This document shows, one piece after another, positions 17,901 through 26,264 of a stretch of 64,000 nucleotides of DNA. Position numbers and translations under genes: made by a program. Each line of letters starts with the position of its first letter. Within the stretch, counting starts at the first letter, position 1. This DNA comes from an uncultured Tateyamaria sp. (GTDB lineage Bacteria; Pseudomonadota; Alphaproteobacteria; Rhodobacterales; Rhodobacteraceae). The stretch spans positions 62,001-126,000 of the forward strand of contig NZ_CANLVZ010000010.1 in the NCBI RefSeq assembly GCF_947494755.1, given 5' to 3'. The notes beneath the pieces were generated by a model. It did not search any database, was not told the DNA's origin, and saw only the letters and a program-made list of their open reading frames with translations.

Positions 17901-18872
17901 ATGGATCAAATCCTGAGCCTTGCGGCGACGAACCTGCTGTCGCCCATTATCCTCAGCTTTGCGCTTGGGGTGGCCGCAGCACTGGCGCGGTCTGATTTGA
18001 ATATCCCCGAGGCGGTGGCCAAGGGTATGTCGATCTACCTTCTGTTCGCCATCGGGTTCAAAGGCGGGGTGAGCGTGGCCGATCACGGCATCGACGCCAC
18101 CCTCGCCCTGTCGTTGATTGCCGGGCTGATCCTGTCAGCCGTCCTTCCGCTTATTGCGTTTGCGCTGTTGCAGGTGATGAGCGGGCTGAGCCGGCTGGAT
18201 GCGGCGGCGGTCGCGGCGCATTACGGCTCGATCTCGATCGTGACCTTCGTGGCGGGCACATCTGTGCTGGAAAGCAGCGGGATCGCGTCCGAAGGGTACA
18301 TGGTTGCGGTCGCCGCAGCGATGGAGGCCCCTGCGATCCTGTCCGCCCTCTGGCTGATCTCGCGGGGGGGCGATGCCCGCCGGATGGACAAGGATCTGAT
18401 CCGCGAGATCATGTTGAACGGCTCCATCGTGTTGCTGGTGGGCAGCTTTGCCATCGGGTGGATCACGGGGGCCGAAGGGCTGGCCAAGATCGAGGCCTTT
18501 ATCGTGTCCCCCTTTCAGGGGGTCTTGTGCCTGTTCCTGCTGGATATGGGGTTGGTCGCAGGGCGCGGATTGCGCGGCGGGTCGGGTGTTTTGAAGCCGG
18601 GTGTGCTGGCGTTCGGGGTTGTGATGCCGCTTGTGGGCGCGGCCCTGGGCCTTGGCACCGGGCTGTTGTTGGGGCTGAGCACGGGCGGGGTTGCGCTGTT
18701 TATGGTGCTGTCGGCTTCGGCCAGCTACATCGCGGTGCCCGCGGCCATGCGGGTGGCCCTGCCCGAAGCGAACCCGTCGATTTACCTGACGTTGTCCCTT
18801 GGGGTGACATTCCCGTTCAATCTGACGCTTGGGCTGCCGATCTATGTGGCTGTGGCCAGCGCACTGACCTGA
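17901..18872 (+). CDS. sbtA: Sodium-dependent bicarbonate transporter, SbtA family
   Basis: A 323-residue membrane protein with about ten helices in two inverted repeats. Family landmarks include LFAIGFKGGVSV near residue 48, AHYGSISIVTFVAG near 105 and LSASASYIAVPAAMR near 270. SbtA imports bicarbonate with sodium and is best known from cyanobacteria. AAAGGA precedes the ATG. It sits between a carbonic anhydrase and the PII-like SbtB gene, so all three probably form one operon. In a heterotroph the likely use is anaplerotic carbon for acetyl-CoA, propionyl-CoA or pyruvate carboxylases. Confidence 0.92.
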   Translation: MDQILSLAATNLLSPIILSFALGVAAALARSDLNIPEAVAKGMSIYLLFAIGFKGGVSVADHGIDATLALSLIAGLILSAVLPLIAFALLQVMSGLSRLDAAAVAAHYGSISIVTFVAGTSVLESSGIASEGYMVAVAAAMEAPAILSALWLISRGGDARRMDKDLIREIMLNGSIVLLVGSFAIGWITGAEGLAKIEAFIVSPFQGVLCLFLLDMGLVAGRGLRGGSGVLKPGVLAFGVVMPLVGAALGLGTGLLLGLSTGGVALFMVLSASASYIAVPAAMRVALPEANPSIYLTLSLGVTFPFNLTLGLPIYVAVASALT

Positions 18873-18884
18873 AGGAGCACTATC

Positions 18885-19196
18885 ATGCAGACGCACAAAG
18901 CCAAACGGGTCGCCATCATCATCGAACTGGTCATGCAAAGCCGTTTGACGGACGCTTTGGAAGGGGCCGGGGTCACGGGATGGTCCGTGCTGCCTGTTCT
19001 TGGCGGATCAGGCCGATCCGGCGGGTGGAGCCGTGAAGGTCAGGTCAGCCGGGGCACAGGTATGGTGCAGGTCGTCTGCGTGATCCGACCCGACCGGCTG
19101 GATGGATTGCTGGACGCCGCATTTGCAGTGGTGGATCGCCATATCGGGATCGTGTCGATCAGCGACTGCGAAGTCGTGCGCGCCGAACGGTTCTGA
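18885..19196 (+). CDS. sbtB: PII-like regulator SbtB
   Basis: A 103-residue PII-fold protein. It has the SbtB pattern: an N-terminal beta strand KRVAIIIELVMQSRL, a shortened T-loop region GGSGRSGGWSR, and IVSISDCEVVRAERF at the end. SbtB binds adenyl nucleotides and gates SbtA in cyanobacteria. AAGGAG stands at normal distance before the ATG, 12 bases after sbtA. It ends without the extended redox C-terminus with two Cys found in some cyanobacterial members. Confidence 0.9.
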   Translation: MQTHKAKRVAIIIELVMQSRLTDALEGAGVTGWSVLPVLGGSGRSGGWSREGQVSRGTGMVQVVCVIRPDRLDGLLDAAFAVVDRHIGIVSISDCEVVRAERF

Positions 19197-19210
19197 GCCC
19201 GTCGCAGCGC

Positions 19211-19250
19211 AAAAAATGAGGCGGCGCACCGTTGTCCGGTCCACCGCCTC
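19211..19250 (-). terminator. Intrinsic terminator, best in minus orientation
   Basis: GAGGCGG (19218-19224) pairs with CCGCCTC (19244-19250); an inner ACCG/CGGT extends the stem. On the minus strand the stem is followed by A then six T (19211-19216). It would end transcripts from the small gene at 19437-19646 and could also slow plus-strand transcription leaving sbtB. Confidence 0.65.
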
Positions 19251-19436
19251 GCCACTCGTTACCCCACTTTATCCATACGCCACGCACCTCAACGCTTGTT
19301 ACCCAAATGCGTATGGAGTTCTTGTCAGGCCGGTATGTGGTCCGGACCTTGATTGTTATTCCTTGAAAGCCCTGTGGCCTGTCGCGCTCTGATCAGAGTC
19401 CGGGCGCGCTGTGTCCTGCGCAGTCCTGGCGTGATT

Positions 19437-19646
19437 TCAGGCACACATAGGAAGGCTGACTGCCGTGAAGCGGCGCGGCTTTCGGCGCTGCACCTTGGCG
19501 CGCTTTTGCAGCACCGGGCGGGCGAGGTCGGCGGCAAACAGATCGGCCACCTCGTCGCGTGTCACTTGGGGCCGACCTTCGTCAACGCCGTCAGTTGTTT
19601 CAGTCTTCGATCCGCGGATCAGCGTTATCATCCAGTTCATCATCAT
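19437..19646 (-). CDS. Small hypothetical protein (69 aa)
   Basis: A minus-strand frame with G/C-rich third positions throughout, unlike the competing plus-strand frame, so it is probably real. It starts MMMNWMITLIRGSKTE and has a basic tail (QKRAKVQRRKPRRF). AAGGTGAG lies about seven bases before the triple ATG at 19646; an in-frame GTG at 19691 is less likely. A minus-strand terminator is found 187 bases downstream. No family recognised. It is alone between sbtB and the DUF4139 gene. Confidence 0.55.
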   Translation of the reverse strand: MMMNWMITLIRGSKTETTDGVDEGRPQVTRDEVADLFAADLARPVLQKRAKVQRRKPRRFTAVSLPMCA

Positions 19647-19931
19647 AATCCCACTCACCTTTATGTTGTGCATCAGCCTCGGTGCTGACACTTTCCCCGG
19701 CCCCCCGACCGGTTTGATGAGACTGGTATGACACCGGCTAATTACTAATTTCTTGCGTGATCCGCGCGAGTTTTAACGATCGCGTTTAAGGTTATGGATT
19801 TATATTTATATCAACGACTTAGGCGGGAAAAAGACATAGATAAAACTATAACTACTGCCGCATCCGACAATGCAGCAGGCTTACGCAGGATTTTTGTTAA
19901 GCAGATAGAAACCAAGATCGTGCAAAAACGG
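19647..19931. other. A+T-rich intergenic region
   Basis: Markedly A+T-richer than the surrounding sequence, notably TTATGGATTTATATTTATA around 19790. A 60-codon plus-strand frame (19794-19976) has no convincing ribosome binding site and overlaps the DUF4139 gene end. I see no confident RNA gene. It may hold a promoter for the small minus-strand gene. Confidence 0.4.
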
Positions 19932-21554
19932 CTATCTGAGAATCATGCCCTCGGGCCATCTCAGCTCTGTTTGTAGGGCGATGGACTGCGTTTCGCCTGC
20001 GGCCAGCGTCAGGTCCCATTCAAGGATACCGCGCCGGTCGTCTACTGCGGTGTCGTTCGGAGGCGGTGTGGCACGCCACTCGATCACAAGGTCCTCCTGC
20101 TCCGAAAACGGCACGGCGTCGCGCAGGGTGACATCCCATGTCCGCGCGGTCAGGTTCTCGATATCGATCCGCACGTCCTCGCGTTGCTCATTTGAGCGGG
20201 TGATGATGCCCCGATCCCCCTCGTTGCGATCAAGCACCGTCCGGGTCAGGCGCAGCCCTTCGATGCGGCCAAAGAAGATGTCGGCTGTGTCGTTGGGTGG
20301 AAGCGCGTCAAGATCAGTCGCCCCGACCAATTGCGTGCCGACGTAAAGCAGCGCTTCGCCGGGCAACAGGATTTCGGGCGATGTGTTTTCGAATTTCACC
20401 AGTCGATAGGCGGTGTCGTCGTGCATCGGAACCGCGCGGGCCGTCAGGGTCGCATCAAAGTCGAGGGTGTCGAGGGCGATCTGCACCGCGTCGCTTTGGG
20501 CGGGAATGGAGACCGTGCCGGGCAATGTGTAGCTGACTCCGACCCCTGAAAAATCGGCGGTGGCGGTGGCCTCTTCCAATATGACGGGCGCTTCCGCAAT
20601 CGGCGCGGCCATATCCGCCACACCCGATTGCGCCCGCAAGCGCGAGAATGTTTCGGCCTCTTCCTTTGGGTCAATGATGCGGCGGCGCAGGGGGCGCAAA
20701 GTGCCGGGTGCGGACCCTTCAAAGGGCGAAAGGGTCGACAGGGTGAGGCTGACATCGTTCCAGTCCTCCGTTGAGGATTGTGTGACGCTTGCGCCGCGCA
20801 CAATCGTCAGCGTGTCATCCTCGGCCAGCACCACGCGGTAGGTTGGGGCCCATTGCACGAAATCGCTGATATAGTTCAGCTCAAGCGTCGCCGTCCCCGC
20901 CTGTTCCGCAGTGACGTTGAGAGTCAGCGCGGCGGGCTGTGTGTTGGACGGCGTCACGGCGCGCAAGGCGGCTTCGGCCTCACGCAGGGCAAATTCGAGG
21001 TCAGCCCGATCTGCGCGTAAGGCGCGCGCCTCGGCTTCGGCCGCACGGATGGCCGCGCGGGCGGCGGTGCCGTCGCTTGCGATCAACTGGCCGATGGCAC
21101 GCAACGTATCCACGTCCGTGCCCGCCTCATCCGGCAGATCGATGCCGTTCAGAAACGCGATCTGATCCTGCGCGGCTTCGCCCTTGGCAATGGTCAGTGC
21201 GATCTGGTCGTCACGTGCGGCCAGTGCCTCGGCAGCCTGATCGCGCGCCTCTTTGGCGGCCAGCCAAGCTGGCGTGCGCGGTGCGCGGTAGGGTTGGTCA
21301 GGTGCCTGCGTCCACTGGCGCGAGGTGACCACAGCTCCTTGCAGGCGGATATCAATCGCCTCGGGCAATATGTTCGGGTTCATGTCGGCAATGCGGAGCG
21401 TGTGCTGCCCTTCGGGCAGATCAAAGGTGGCGCGGCGAGTGATTTGGGCCCCGCTGGCATAGGCTGTGACGGCCACAGGTGGCGCGTTCAGCGTGATGTC
21501 ATCGGCAAGCCCGGGCAGGGGGCACAGCAGCAAAGCAAGTGTAAGCAAACGCAT
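19932..21554 (-). CDS. DUF4139 domain-containing exported protein (MuiA-like)
   Basis: A 540-residue protein with a signal peptide (MRLLTLALLLCPLPGLADD, cleavage after about residue 17). An N-terminal beta domain (VAVTAYASGAQITRRATFDL) corresponds to DUF4140, followed by a long Ala/Glu-rich coiled coil at about 90-200, then the large DUF4139 beta region to the end (VKFENTSPEILLPGEALLYV). These proteins are also called mucoidy-inhibitor-like; function is unknown. AAAGGTG precedes the ATG at 21554; the frame runs further upstream to 21671 but that part is not protein-like. Confidence 0.85.
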   Translation of the reverse strand: MRLLTLALLLCPLPGLADDITLNAPPVAVTAYASGAQITRRATFDLPEGQHTLRIADMNPNILPEAIDIRLQGAVVTSRQWTQAPDQPYRAPRTPAWLAAKEARDQAAEALAARDDQIALTIAKGEAAQDQIAFLNGIDLPDEAGTDVDTLRAIGQLIASDGTAARAAIRAAEAEARALRADRADLEFALREAEAALRAVTPSNTQPAALTLNVTAEQAGTATLELNYISDFVQWAPTYRVVLAEDDTLTIVRGASVTQSSTEDWNDVSLTLSTLSPFEGSAPGTLRPLRRRIIDPKEEAETFSRLRAQSGVADMAAPIAEAPVILEEATATADFSGVGVSYTLPGTVSIPAQSDAVQIALDTLDFDATLTARAVPMHDDTAYRLVKFENTSPEILLPGEALLYVGTQLVGATDLDALPPNDTADIFFGRIEGLRLTRTVLDRNEGDRGIITRSNEQREDVRIDIENLTARTWDVTLRDAVPFSEQEDLVIEWRATPPPNDTAVDDRRGILEWDLTLAAGETQSIALQTELRWPEGMILR

Positions 21555-21659
21555 GGAACAAGCACCTTTTGTCTTCGAACTCGTGGACAGGGTGCATGCA
21601 ACAGCAACAAAGGGAAAGGGGAATGATCGCGCAGGTTCGGCGCGAGCGGCCATGAAGTA

Positions 21660-21722
21660 GGCGGAGGACACCTCCGCCTTACCCTGTCACTTTGGCCCCG
21701 TAAGGCGGAGGTGTCCTCCGCC
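21660..21722. repeat. Perfect 23-bp inverted repeat, each arm itself a palindrome
   Basis: Arms at 21660-21682 and 21700-21722 are exact reverse complements around a 17-bp loop. Each arm contains GGCGGAGG-ACA-CCTCCGCC (or its complement), so it can fold as one long stem or as two short hairpins. It lies just after the asd stop and before the DUF4139 gene, both on the minus strand. No T-run follows, so it is not a classical terminator. Confidence 0.85.
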
Positions 21723-21728
21723 CCGACG

Positions 21729-22751
21729 TCAGCCTTTTTTCAGCACCCGCGTGCCCAGCAACTCCGCGATCTGAACCGCATTCAATGCAGCCCCTTTGCG
21801 CAGGTTGTCCGACACGCACCAGAAATTCAGCCCGTTGTCGATGGTGCTGTCCTGCCTGATACGGCTGATGAAGGTCGCATAGTCCCCCGCACATTCAATC
21901 GGAGAGACATAACCGCCATCTTCACGCTTATCGATGACCATGATGCCCGGGGCCTCGCGGAGGATATCGCGGGCCTCGTCCTCATCGAGAAAATCCTCGG
22001 TCTCGATATTCACCGCTTCGGCGTGGCCCACGAACACGGGCACACGCACACAGGTGGCTGTGACCTTGATCGACGGATCGACGATCTTTTTCGTCTCCAC
22101 CATCATCTTCCACTCTTCCTTGGTGGTGCCGTCTTCCATGAAGACGTCGATCTGCGGGATCACGTTGAAGGCGATCTGCTTCTGAAACTTCTTGGGGGGC
22201 ACATCCGAGGTTGGATTGTAGATCGCCTTGGTCTGGTCCCACAACTCGTCCATGCCCTCTTTGCCCGCGCCGGACACGGACTGATAGGTGCTGACAACAA
22301 CACGCTTGATCGTGGCGCGGTCGTGCAGGGGCTTGAGGGCCACAACCATCTGCGCGGTCGAGCAGTTGGGGTTGGCGATGATGTTCTTCTTGGAATAGCC
22401 CATGATCGCGTCGGCATTCACTTCGGGAACGATCAGCGGCACATCCGCATCATAACGGTAGAGCGAAGAGTTATCGATCACCACGCAGCCTGCCTTGGCC
22501 GCGATGGGTGCGTATGTCTTGGTCGCGTCCGATCCGATGGCAAACAGCGCCATGTCCCAACCGGTGAAGTCAAACGTGTCGATATCTTTCGTCGTTAATG
22601 TCTTGTCACCAAAGGACACTTCGGTCCCGAGCGAACGGCGGCTGGCCAGCACGGCCAGTTCGTCCACGGGAAACTGGCGCTCGGCCAGGATGTTCAACAT
22701 TTCACGGCCCACGTTACCGGTGGCACCCGCGACAACGACACGATACCCCAT
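21729..22751 (-). CDS. asd: Aspartate-semialdehyde dehydrogenase
   Basis: Asd reduces aspartyl phosphate to aspartate semialdehyde, the branch to lysine/diaminopimelate, methionine and threonine. The 340-residue protein begins with the Rossmann motif VVVAGATGNVGREMLNIL; the catalytic Cys is in IANPNCSTAQMV near residue 133, and the His region lies in CVRVPVFVGHAEAVN. GGAGA precedes the ATG. It is followed by a large inverted repeat. Confidence 0.97.
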   Translation of the reverse strand: MGYRVVVAGATGNVGREMLNILAERQFPVDELAVLASRRSLGTEVSFGDKTLTTKDIDTFDFTGWDMALFAIGSDATKTYAPIAAKAGCVVIDNSSLYRYDADVPLIVPEVNADAIMGYSKKNIIANPNCSTAQMVVALKPLHDRATIKRVVVSTYQSVSGAGKEGMDELWDQTKAIYNPTSDVPPKKFQKQIAFNVIPQIDVFMEDGTTKEEWKMMVETKKIVDPSIKVTATCVRVPVFVGHAEAVNIETEDFLDEDEARDILREAPGIMVIDKREDGGYVSPIECAGDYATFISRIRQDSTIDNGLNFWCVSDNLRKGAALNAVQIAELLGTRVLKKG

Positions 22752-22819
22752 GCGACTTCTCCTTTTTGGGTAGGTGAGGGCGCTTTATACGCAATAGCCG
22801 CGAGGGGAAAGGGGGCGGT

Positions 22820-23992
22820 TCAGCCGACGTTGTCACGGCTGCGTGCGTAAGGGATCAGGCCCAACACGAGGGCCACGCCGATCAGGGCAAAGACAGCCAC
22901 ATAGGGCGCGCTCGGATCACTGCCCGCAGCGGCGCTATGGACCCGACCGGATGCAAATTGCATCACCCCCACGCCCCCGATCCCAAAGAGGTTCATCAAC
23001 GTCACCCCTCGTCCCGTCAGATGCGCCGGGAAAAAGCTGCGCCCATGGGCGACGATGACGGGAAAGGTGGCTCCGAAAAACCCGATCCCGGCCATCAGCG
23101 CAATCGCAAGGATGGGAGAGACGTCGACCCAGACAGCGAGGGCAAGCACGCAGACCGCTGTCAGCACATTGCCTGCAAAGACCACCCATTTTCGCGTCCC
23201 CAACATGCGATCAAGCGGGCCGTACGCCACGACCCCGGCAATCATGGCAACACTCATCACCAACGAGGCCTGGCCAATCTGACTCGTGCTCATCTCGAAC
23301 ACATCGCGCAGATAGGGGCCGATCCAAAGGCCGCGCACGGCCCCCGCCGGAACGTAGTTCATCGCCGCCAGCGGAATGATCAACCACAACACCGGCAGGC
23401 GGAGCAGGTCCATCAGGCGACCCTCCGCCGGCCCCGTGACCTTGGCCGGATCACGCACGGTTGTAAGGATACCAAAGGCGATCACTCCCGACAGGGCGGC
23501 AAGCCCCGACAGGGCCGCGCGCCACCCGATCGTGTCGGCCGTAAAAGCCAAAGGATAGGACGAGATCAGATTGCCCACTGTCCCGACCCCAATCATCAGC
23601 GCGGCAAGGGTGGCAAAGCGGGCCGGTTCGAACTCGCGCGCGAAGATGTAGAAACTGGCCATCAACACAGGCGAACAGCCCACTCCGATCATGATCATCG
23701 CGGCATGGATAAAGAGGGGGCCTTGCGCAACCGCGAACAGAGCGGCACCGCCCGCACCCCCAAACAGGAACAGCCACCCGGCGGTGCGGCGGGGGCCCAA
23801 ACTGTCTAGCGCGATGCCGACCGGGATTTGCATGGCGGCAAAGGCGAGAAACCAAAGGCCCGATGCGGTGGCCAGAACGTCCGGGCCAATCCCAAGGTCT
23901 GCCCCCAGAGGTGCCGTGAGCACGGCCAGAAACGCGCGAAAAAACTGGCTCAAGACATAGGCCAGGGCCAACAGGGTCAGTCCAGCTTTCAT
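22820..23992 (-). CDS. MFS transporter
   Basis: A 390-residue major-facilitator protein with twelve predicted helices. Motif A-like IPVGIALDSLGPRRTAGW follows helix 2. Nearest in character to the nitrate/sugar-phosphate or cyanate-type MFS groups, but the substrate is unknown. A GGAG stands five bases before the ATG at 23992; an upstream in-frame start at 24049 would add a basic, non-family N-terminus. It is divergent from the DUF3095 gene. Confidence 0.85.
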   Translation of the reverse strand: MKAGLTLLALAYVLSQFFRAFLAVLTAPLGADLGIGPDVLATASGLWFLAFAAMQIPVGIALDSLGPRRTAGWLFLFGGAGGAALFAVAQGPLFIHAAMIMIGVGCSPVLMASFYIFAREFEPARFATLAALMIGVGTVGNLISSYPLAFTADTIGWRAALSGLAALSGVIAFGILTTVRDPAKVTGPAEGRLMDLLRLPVLWLIIPLAAMNYVPAGAVRGLWIGPYLRDVFEMSTSQIGQASLVMSVAMIAGVVAYGPLDRMLGTRKWVVFAGNVLTAVCVLALAVWVDVSPILAIALMAGIGFFGATFPVIVAHGRSFFPAHLTGRGVTLMNLFGIGGVGVMQFASGRVHSAAAGSDPSAPYVAVFALIGVALVLGLIPYARSRDNVG

Positions 23993-24097
23993 GGGGTCTC
24001 CGATCTGGAGACCGGGGTGGCATGGGCGTGGCCGCGGCGCAAGCCTCATTGCTGATCGTTTGCGGCGTGCTAGGGTCCGTTATGAAAGAGGGGATGC

Positions 24098-25225
24098 ATG
24101 TTTTACGATGACCTGCCGCGGCGCGCGGCCTTTTCCGAACTGGCGGACCCTGCGCATTACGACCCGCTGCCGGGCGACTGGGTGGTGGGAACGTCCGACA
24201 TTGTCGGGTCCACGGATGCGATTGCAGCGGGAAAGTACAAGGTCGTAAACATGATCGGAGCGGCCGTGATCTCTGCCCAGATCAACGCGGCAAACGGGCG
24301 GGCGTTTCCGTTTGTCTTTGGGGGGGACGGGGCAGCGTTCGCACATCCACCCAAGTTTCGCGCGCAGGCAGCGGCGGCCTTGGCCGCGGTGCAGGTCTGG
24401 GCGCGGGCCGAATTCGATATGGGTCTGCGGGTCGGGCTGTTTGCAGTCTCCGACATCCGCGCCGCAGGGCACGAGGTGGCCGTGGCGCGCTATTCGGCGT
24501 CCCAGGGGGTGGACTATGCCATGTTCGCCGGCGGGGGCGTCAGCTGGGCCGAAGATCAGATGAAAGCGGGGGTCGAAACGGTGACTATGGCGCCGGCAGG
24601 CACGCAGCCAGACCTCACGGGTCTGAGTTGCCGGTGGAGCCATATGAAAGCCCAAAGCGGGACGATCCTGTCACTGCTGGTGCAACCGGGGGCCGGAGTG
24701 GATGCGGCAACCTTCAGTCCGGTGGCGCAAGAGGTGCTGGACGTTGTGCAAACGCTCGACCGAGGGGGGCATCCGTCGCCACCCGAGGGGCCGGGCACAG
24801 GTTGGCCGCCTCCCGGCGCGGTGCTGGAGGCACATGCAAGCCGGGGGGGCATGCCACTTGCCAAACGACGTCGCCAAATTCTGTTTGAAACGGCAATCGC
24901 GTGGGTGCTGCTTAAGACCAAGATCAAGCTGGGCGGTTTCGACCCGGCCCACTACCAGCGAACCGTGGGCGCGAATGCGGATTACCGCAAGTTTGACGAC
25001 GGCCTGAAAATGACAATCGATTGCGACAGCGCGACTGTGGCACGGCTGAAAGAGATCCTTGACCGCGCGCGCGCGGCCGGCACCATCAAGTACGGGCTGC
25101 ACACCCAGGACGAGGCGATGATGACCTGCATAGTCCCCTCCATCATGGACGACACGCACGTACACTTCATCGACGGTGCCGCGGGCGGCTATACCCAAGC
25201 CGCCATGCAGATGAAGGGCCGCTGA
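24098..25225 (+). CDS. DUF3095 protein, resembles a nucleotidyl-cyclase palm domain
   Basis: A 375-residue protein of the DUF3095 family. The N-terminal half looks like a class III cyclase or GGDEF-type palm: SDIVGST near residue 33, GKYKVVNMIGAAVI, then FVFGGDGAAF near 72. The two Asp lie where class III cyclases bind metal. Later parts (DDGLKMTIDCDSATVARL and YGLHTQDEAMMTCIV) are family-typical but of unknown role. Whether it makes cyclic nucleotides is inference. No membrane segment or signal peptide is seen. It is divergent from the MFS gene. Confidence 0.8.
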   Translation: MFYDDLPRRAAFSELADPAHYDPLPGDWVVGTSDIVGSTDAIAAGKYKVVNMIGAAVISAQINAANGRAFPFVFGGDGAAFAHPPKFRAQAAAALAAVQVWARAEFDMGLRVGLFAVSDIRAAGHEVAVARYSASQGVDYAMFAGGGVSWAEDQMKAGVETVTMAPAGTQPDLTGLSCRWSHMKAQSGTILSLLVQPGAGVDAATFSPVAQEVLDVVQTLDRGGHPSPPEGPGTGWPPPGAVLEAHASRGGMPLAKRRRQILFETAIAWVLLKTKIKLGGFDPAHYQRTVGANADYRKFDDGLKMTIDCDSATVARLKEILDRARAAGTIKYGLHTQDEAMMTCIVPSIMDDTHVHFIDGAAGGYTQAAMQMKGR

Positions 25226-25242
25226 CATCACAGCAAGGCTGT

Positions 25243-25291
25243 CTTTCCTTTCGCCTCAAATACCTCGGGGGTCCGGGGGTGGAACCCCCGG
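25243..25291. repeat. Dispersed gene-end motif copy 3 with hairpin
   Basis: In minus orientation: CTTTCCTTTCGCCTCAAATACC (25243-25264), then CCGGGGGT/ACCCCCGG, an 8-bp stem with loop GGA (25273-25291). It begins 18 bases after the DUF3095 stop, and may end that transcript. Confidence 0.6.
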
Positions 25292-25328
25292 CCTGTCGCC
25301 GCAGCGCCAGCGCGGCGAAACCACAGCG

Positions 25329-26108
25329 CTAGCGCGCAACCTTGCCTTTCCAGGTTGCCGCCAAGCTGCGCAACTGCCTGGCAAGGATCAAAAGGTCGAT
25401 GCCGGTGGCGACAAAACGCGCCCCCCAGTCGAGGCAATCCTGCGTCATCTCGGGCGTCGTTGCGAGGACGCCGGGGGCTTTCCCCGCCGCTTCGATCCGC
25501 TGAAACGCATCCCTAATAGTGGCCTGCACCTCAGGGTGCGTAAGATCGCCCATATGACCCATATCCGCCGACAGATCCGCAGGCCCGATAAAGACACCAT
25601 CGATCCCGTCAACGGCAAGTATCTCGTCCAGATTGGCGATGCCCGCGCGGTTTTCGACCTGCACGAGCAGGCAGATCTGATCATCCGCCGTCTGACCATA
25701 ATCCGTGATCGCCCCGAACCGGCTGCAGCGCGCGCCGGAATAGCCCACTCCGCGGTGCCCGGTCGGAGGATAACGCACGTCGCCAACCAGGTGGCGGGCT
25801 TGTGCAGCACTTTCGACCATGGGCACAAGAACGGTCTGCGCGCCTGCATCAAGGACCTGCTTGATAATCCAGGTCTCCGAACTCGGAACGCGCACAGCGG
25901 CGTGGCTGTCGGAGGCTTGCAGCGCCATCAGTTGCATGCGCATGCGCGAGATGTCGTAGGGCGTGTGTTCCCCGTCGATCAGCAACCAATCGAACCCGGC
26001 GGTGCCTGCGATTTCGGTTGCGAGGGGGTCACCTAGAGACAACCAGCAGCCAATGACGGTTTCACCGTTGTTGATTGCGGCCTTGAAGGGGTTGTGGGGG
26101 GCGGGCAT
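25329..26108 (-). CDS. HpcH/HpaI aldolase family protein
   Basis: A 259-residue class II pyruvate aldolase-type enzyme, related to 4-hydroxy-2-oxoheptanedioate and 2-keto-3-deoxy-glucarate aldolases. Features: FDWLLIDGEHTPYD with the metal-binding region, VRVPSSETWIIKQVLDAGAQ, VPMVESAAQA, VQVENRAGI with a metal Glu, and GVFIGPADLSADMG. Substrate not assignable. AAGGAGAG lies two bases before an ATG at 26114 but eight before the ATG at 26108; the latter is preferred. Confidence 0.92.
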   Translation of the reverse strand: MPAPHNPFKAAINNGETVIGCWLSLGDPLATEIAGTAGFDWLLIDGEHTPYDISRMRMQLMALQASDSHAAVRVPSSETWIIKQVLDAGAQTVLVPMVESAAQARHLVGDVRYPPTGHRGVGYSGARCSRFGAITDYGQTADDQICLLVQVENRAGIANLDEILAVDGIDGVFIGPADLSADMGHMGDLTHPEVQATIRDAFQRIEAAGKAPGVLATTPEMTQDCLDWGARFVATGIDLLILARQLRSLAATWKGKVAR

Positions 26109-26227
26109 CGGCATCTCTCCTTGTGGTCCTGCCGCACCCTAGCGGCGTGCGCCCCCAAATGGCCACTGCCGAAATGAGGCGCATGCGCGCCACATGATAT
26201 TTGGCCTTTGCAGTCGCAAAGCCCGTG

Positions 26228-26263
26228 CCCTCCGGGGGAGGTATTTGTCGGCGAAAGGAAAGG
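26228..26263. repeat. Dispersed gene-end motif, copy 4
   Basis: CCTCCGGGGGAGG followed by TATTTGTCGGCGAAAGGAAA; it ends one base before the stop of the membrane-tethered winged-helix gene. Confidence 0.6.
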
Positions 26264-26264
26264 G

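Noticed and set aside
18135-18938. 267-codon minus-strand frame opposite sbtA
   Set aside because: His/Gln-rich shadow typical of antisense in a hydrophobic membrane protein.
19794-19976. 60-codon plus-strand frame in the A+T-rich region
   Set aside because: No ribosome binding site, overlaps the DUF4139 gene, A/T codon pattern is that of spacer DNA.
22937-23809. 290-codon plus-strand frame opposite the MFS gene
   Set aside because: Low-complexity antisense; the minus-strand MFS is clear.
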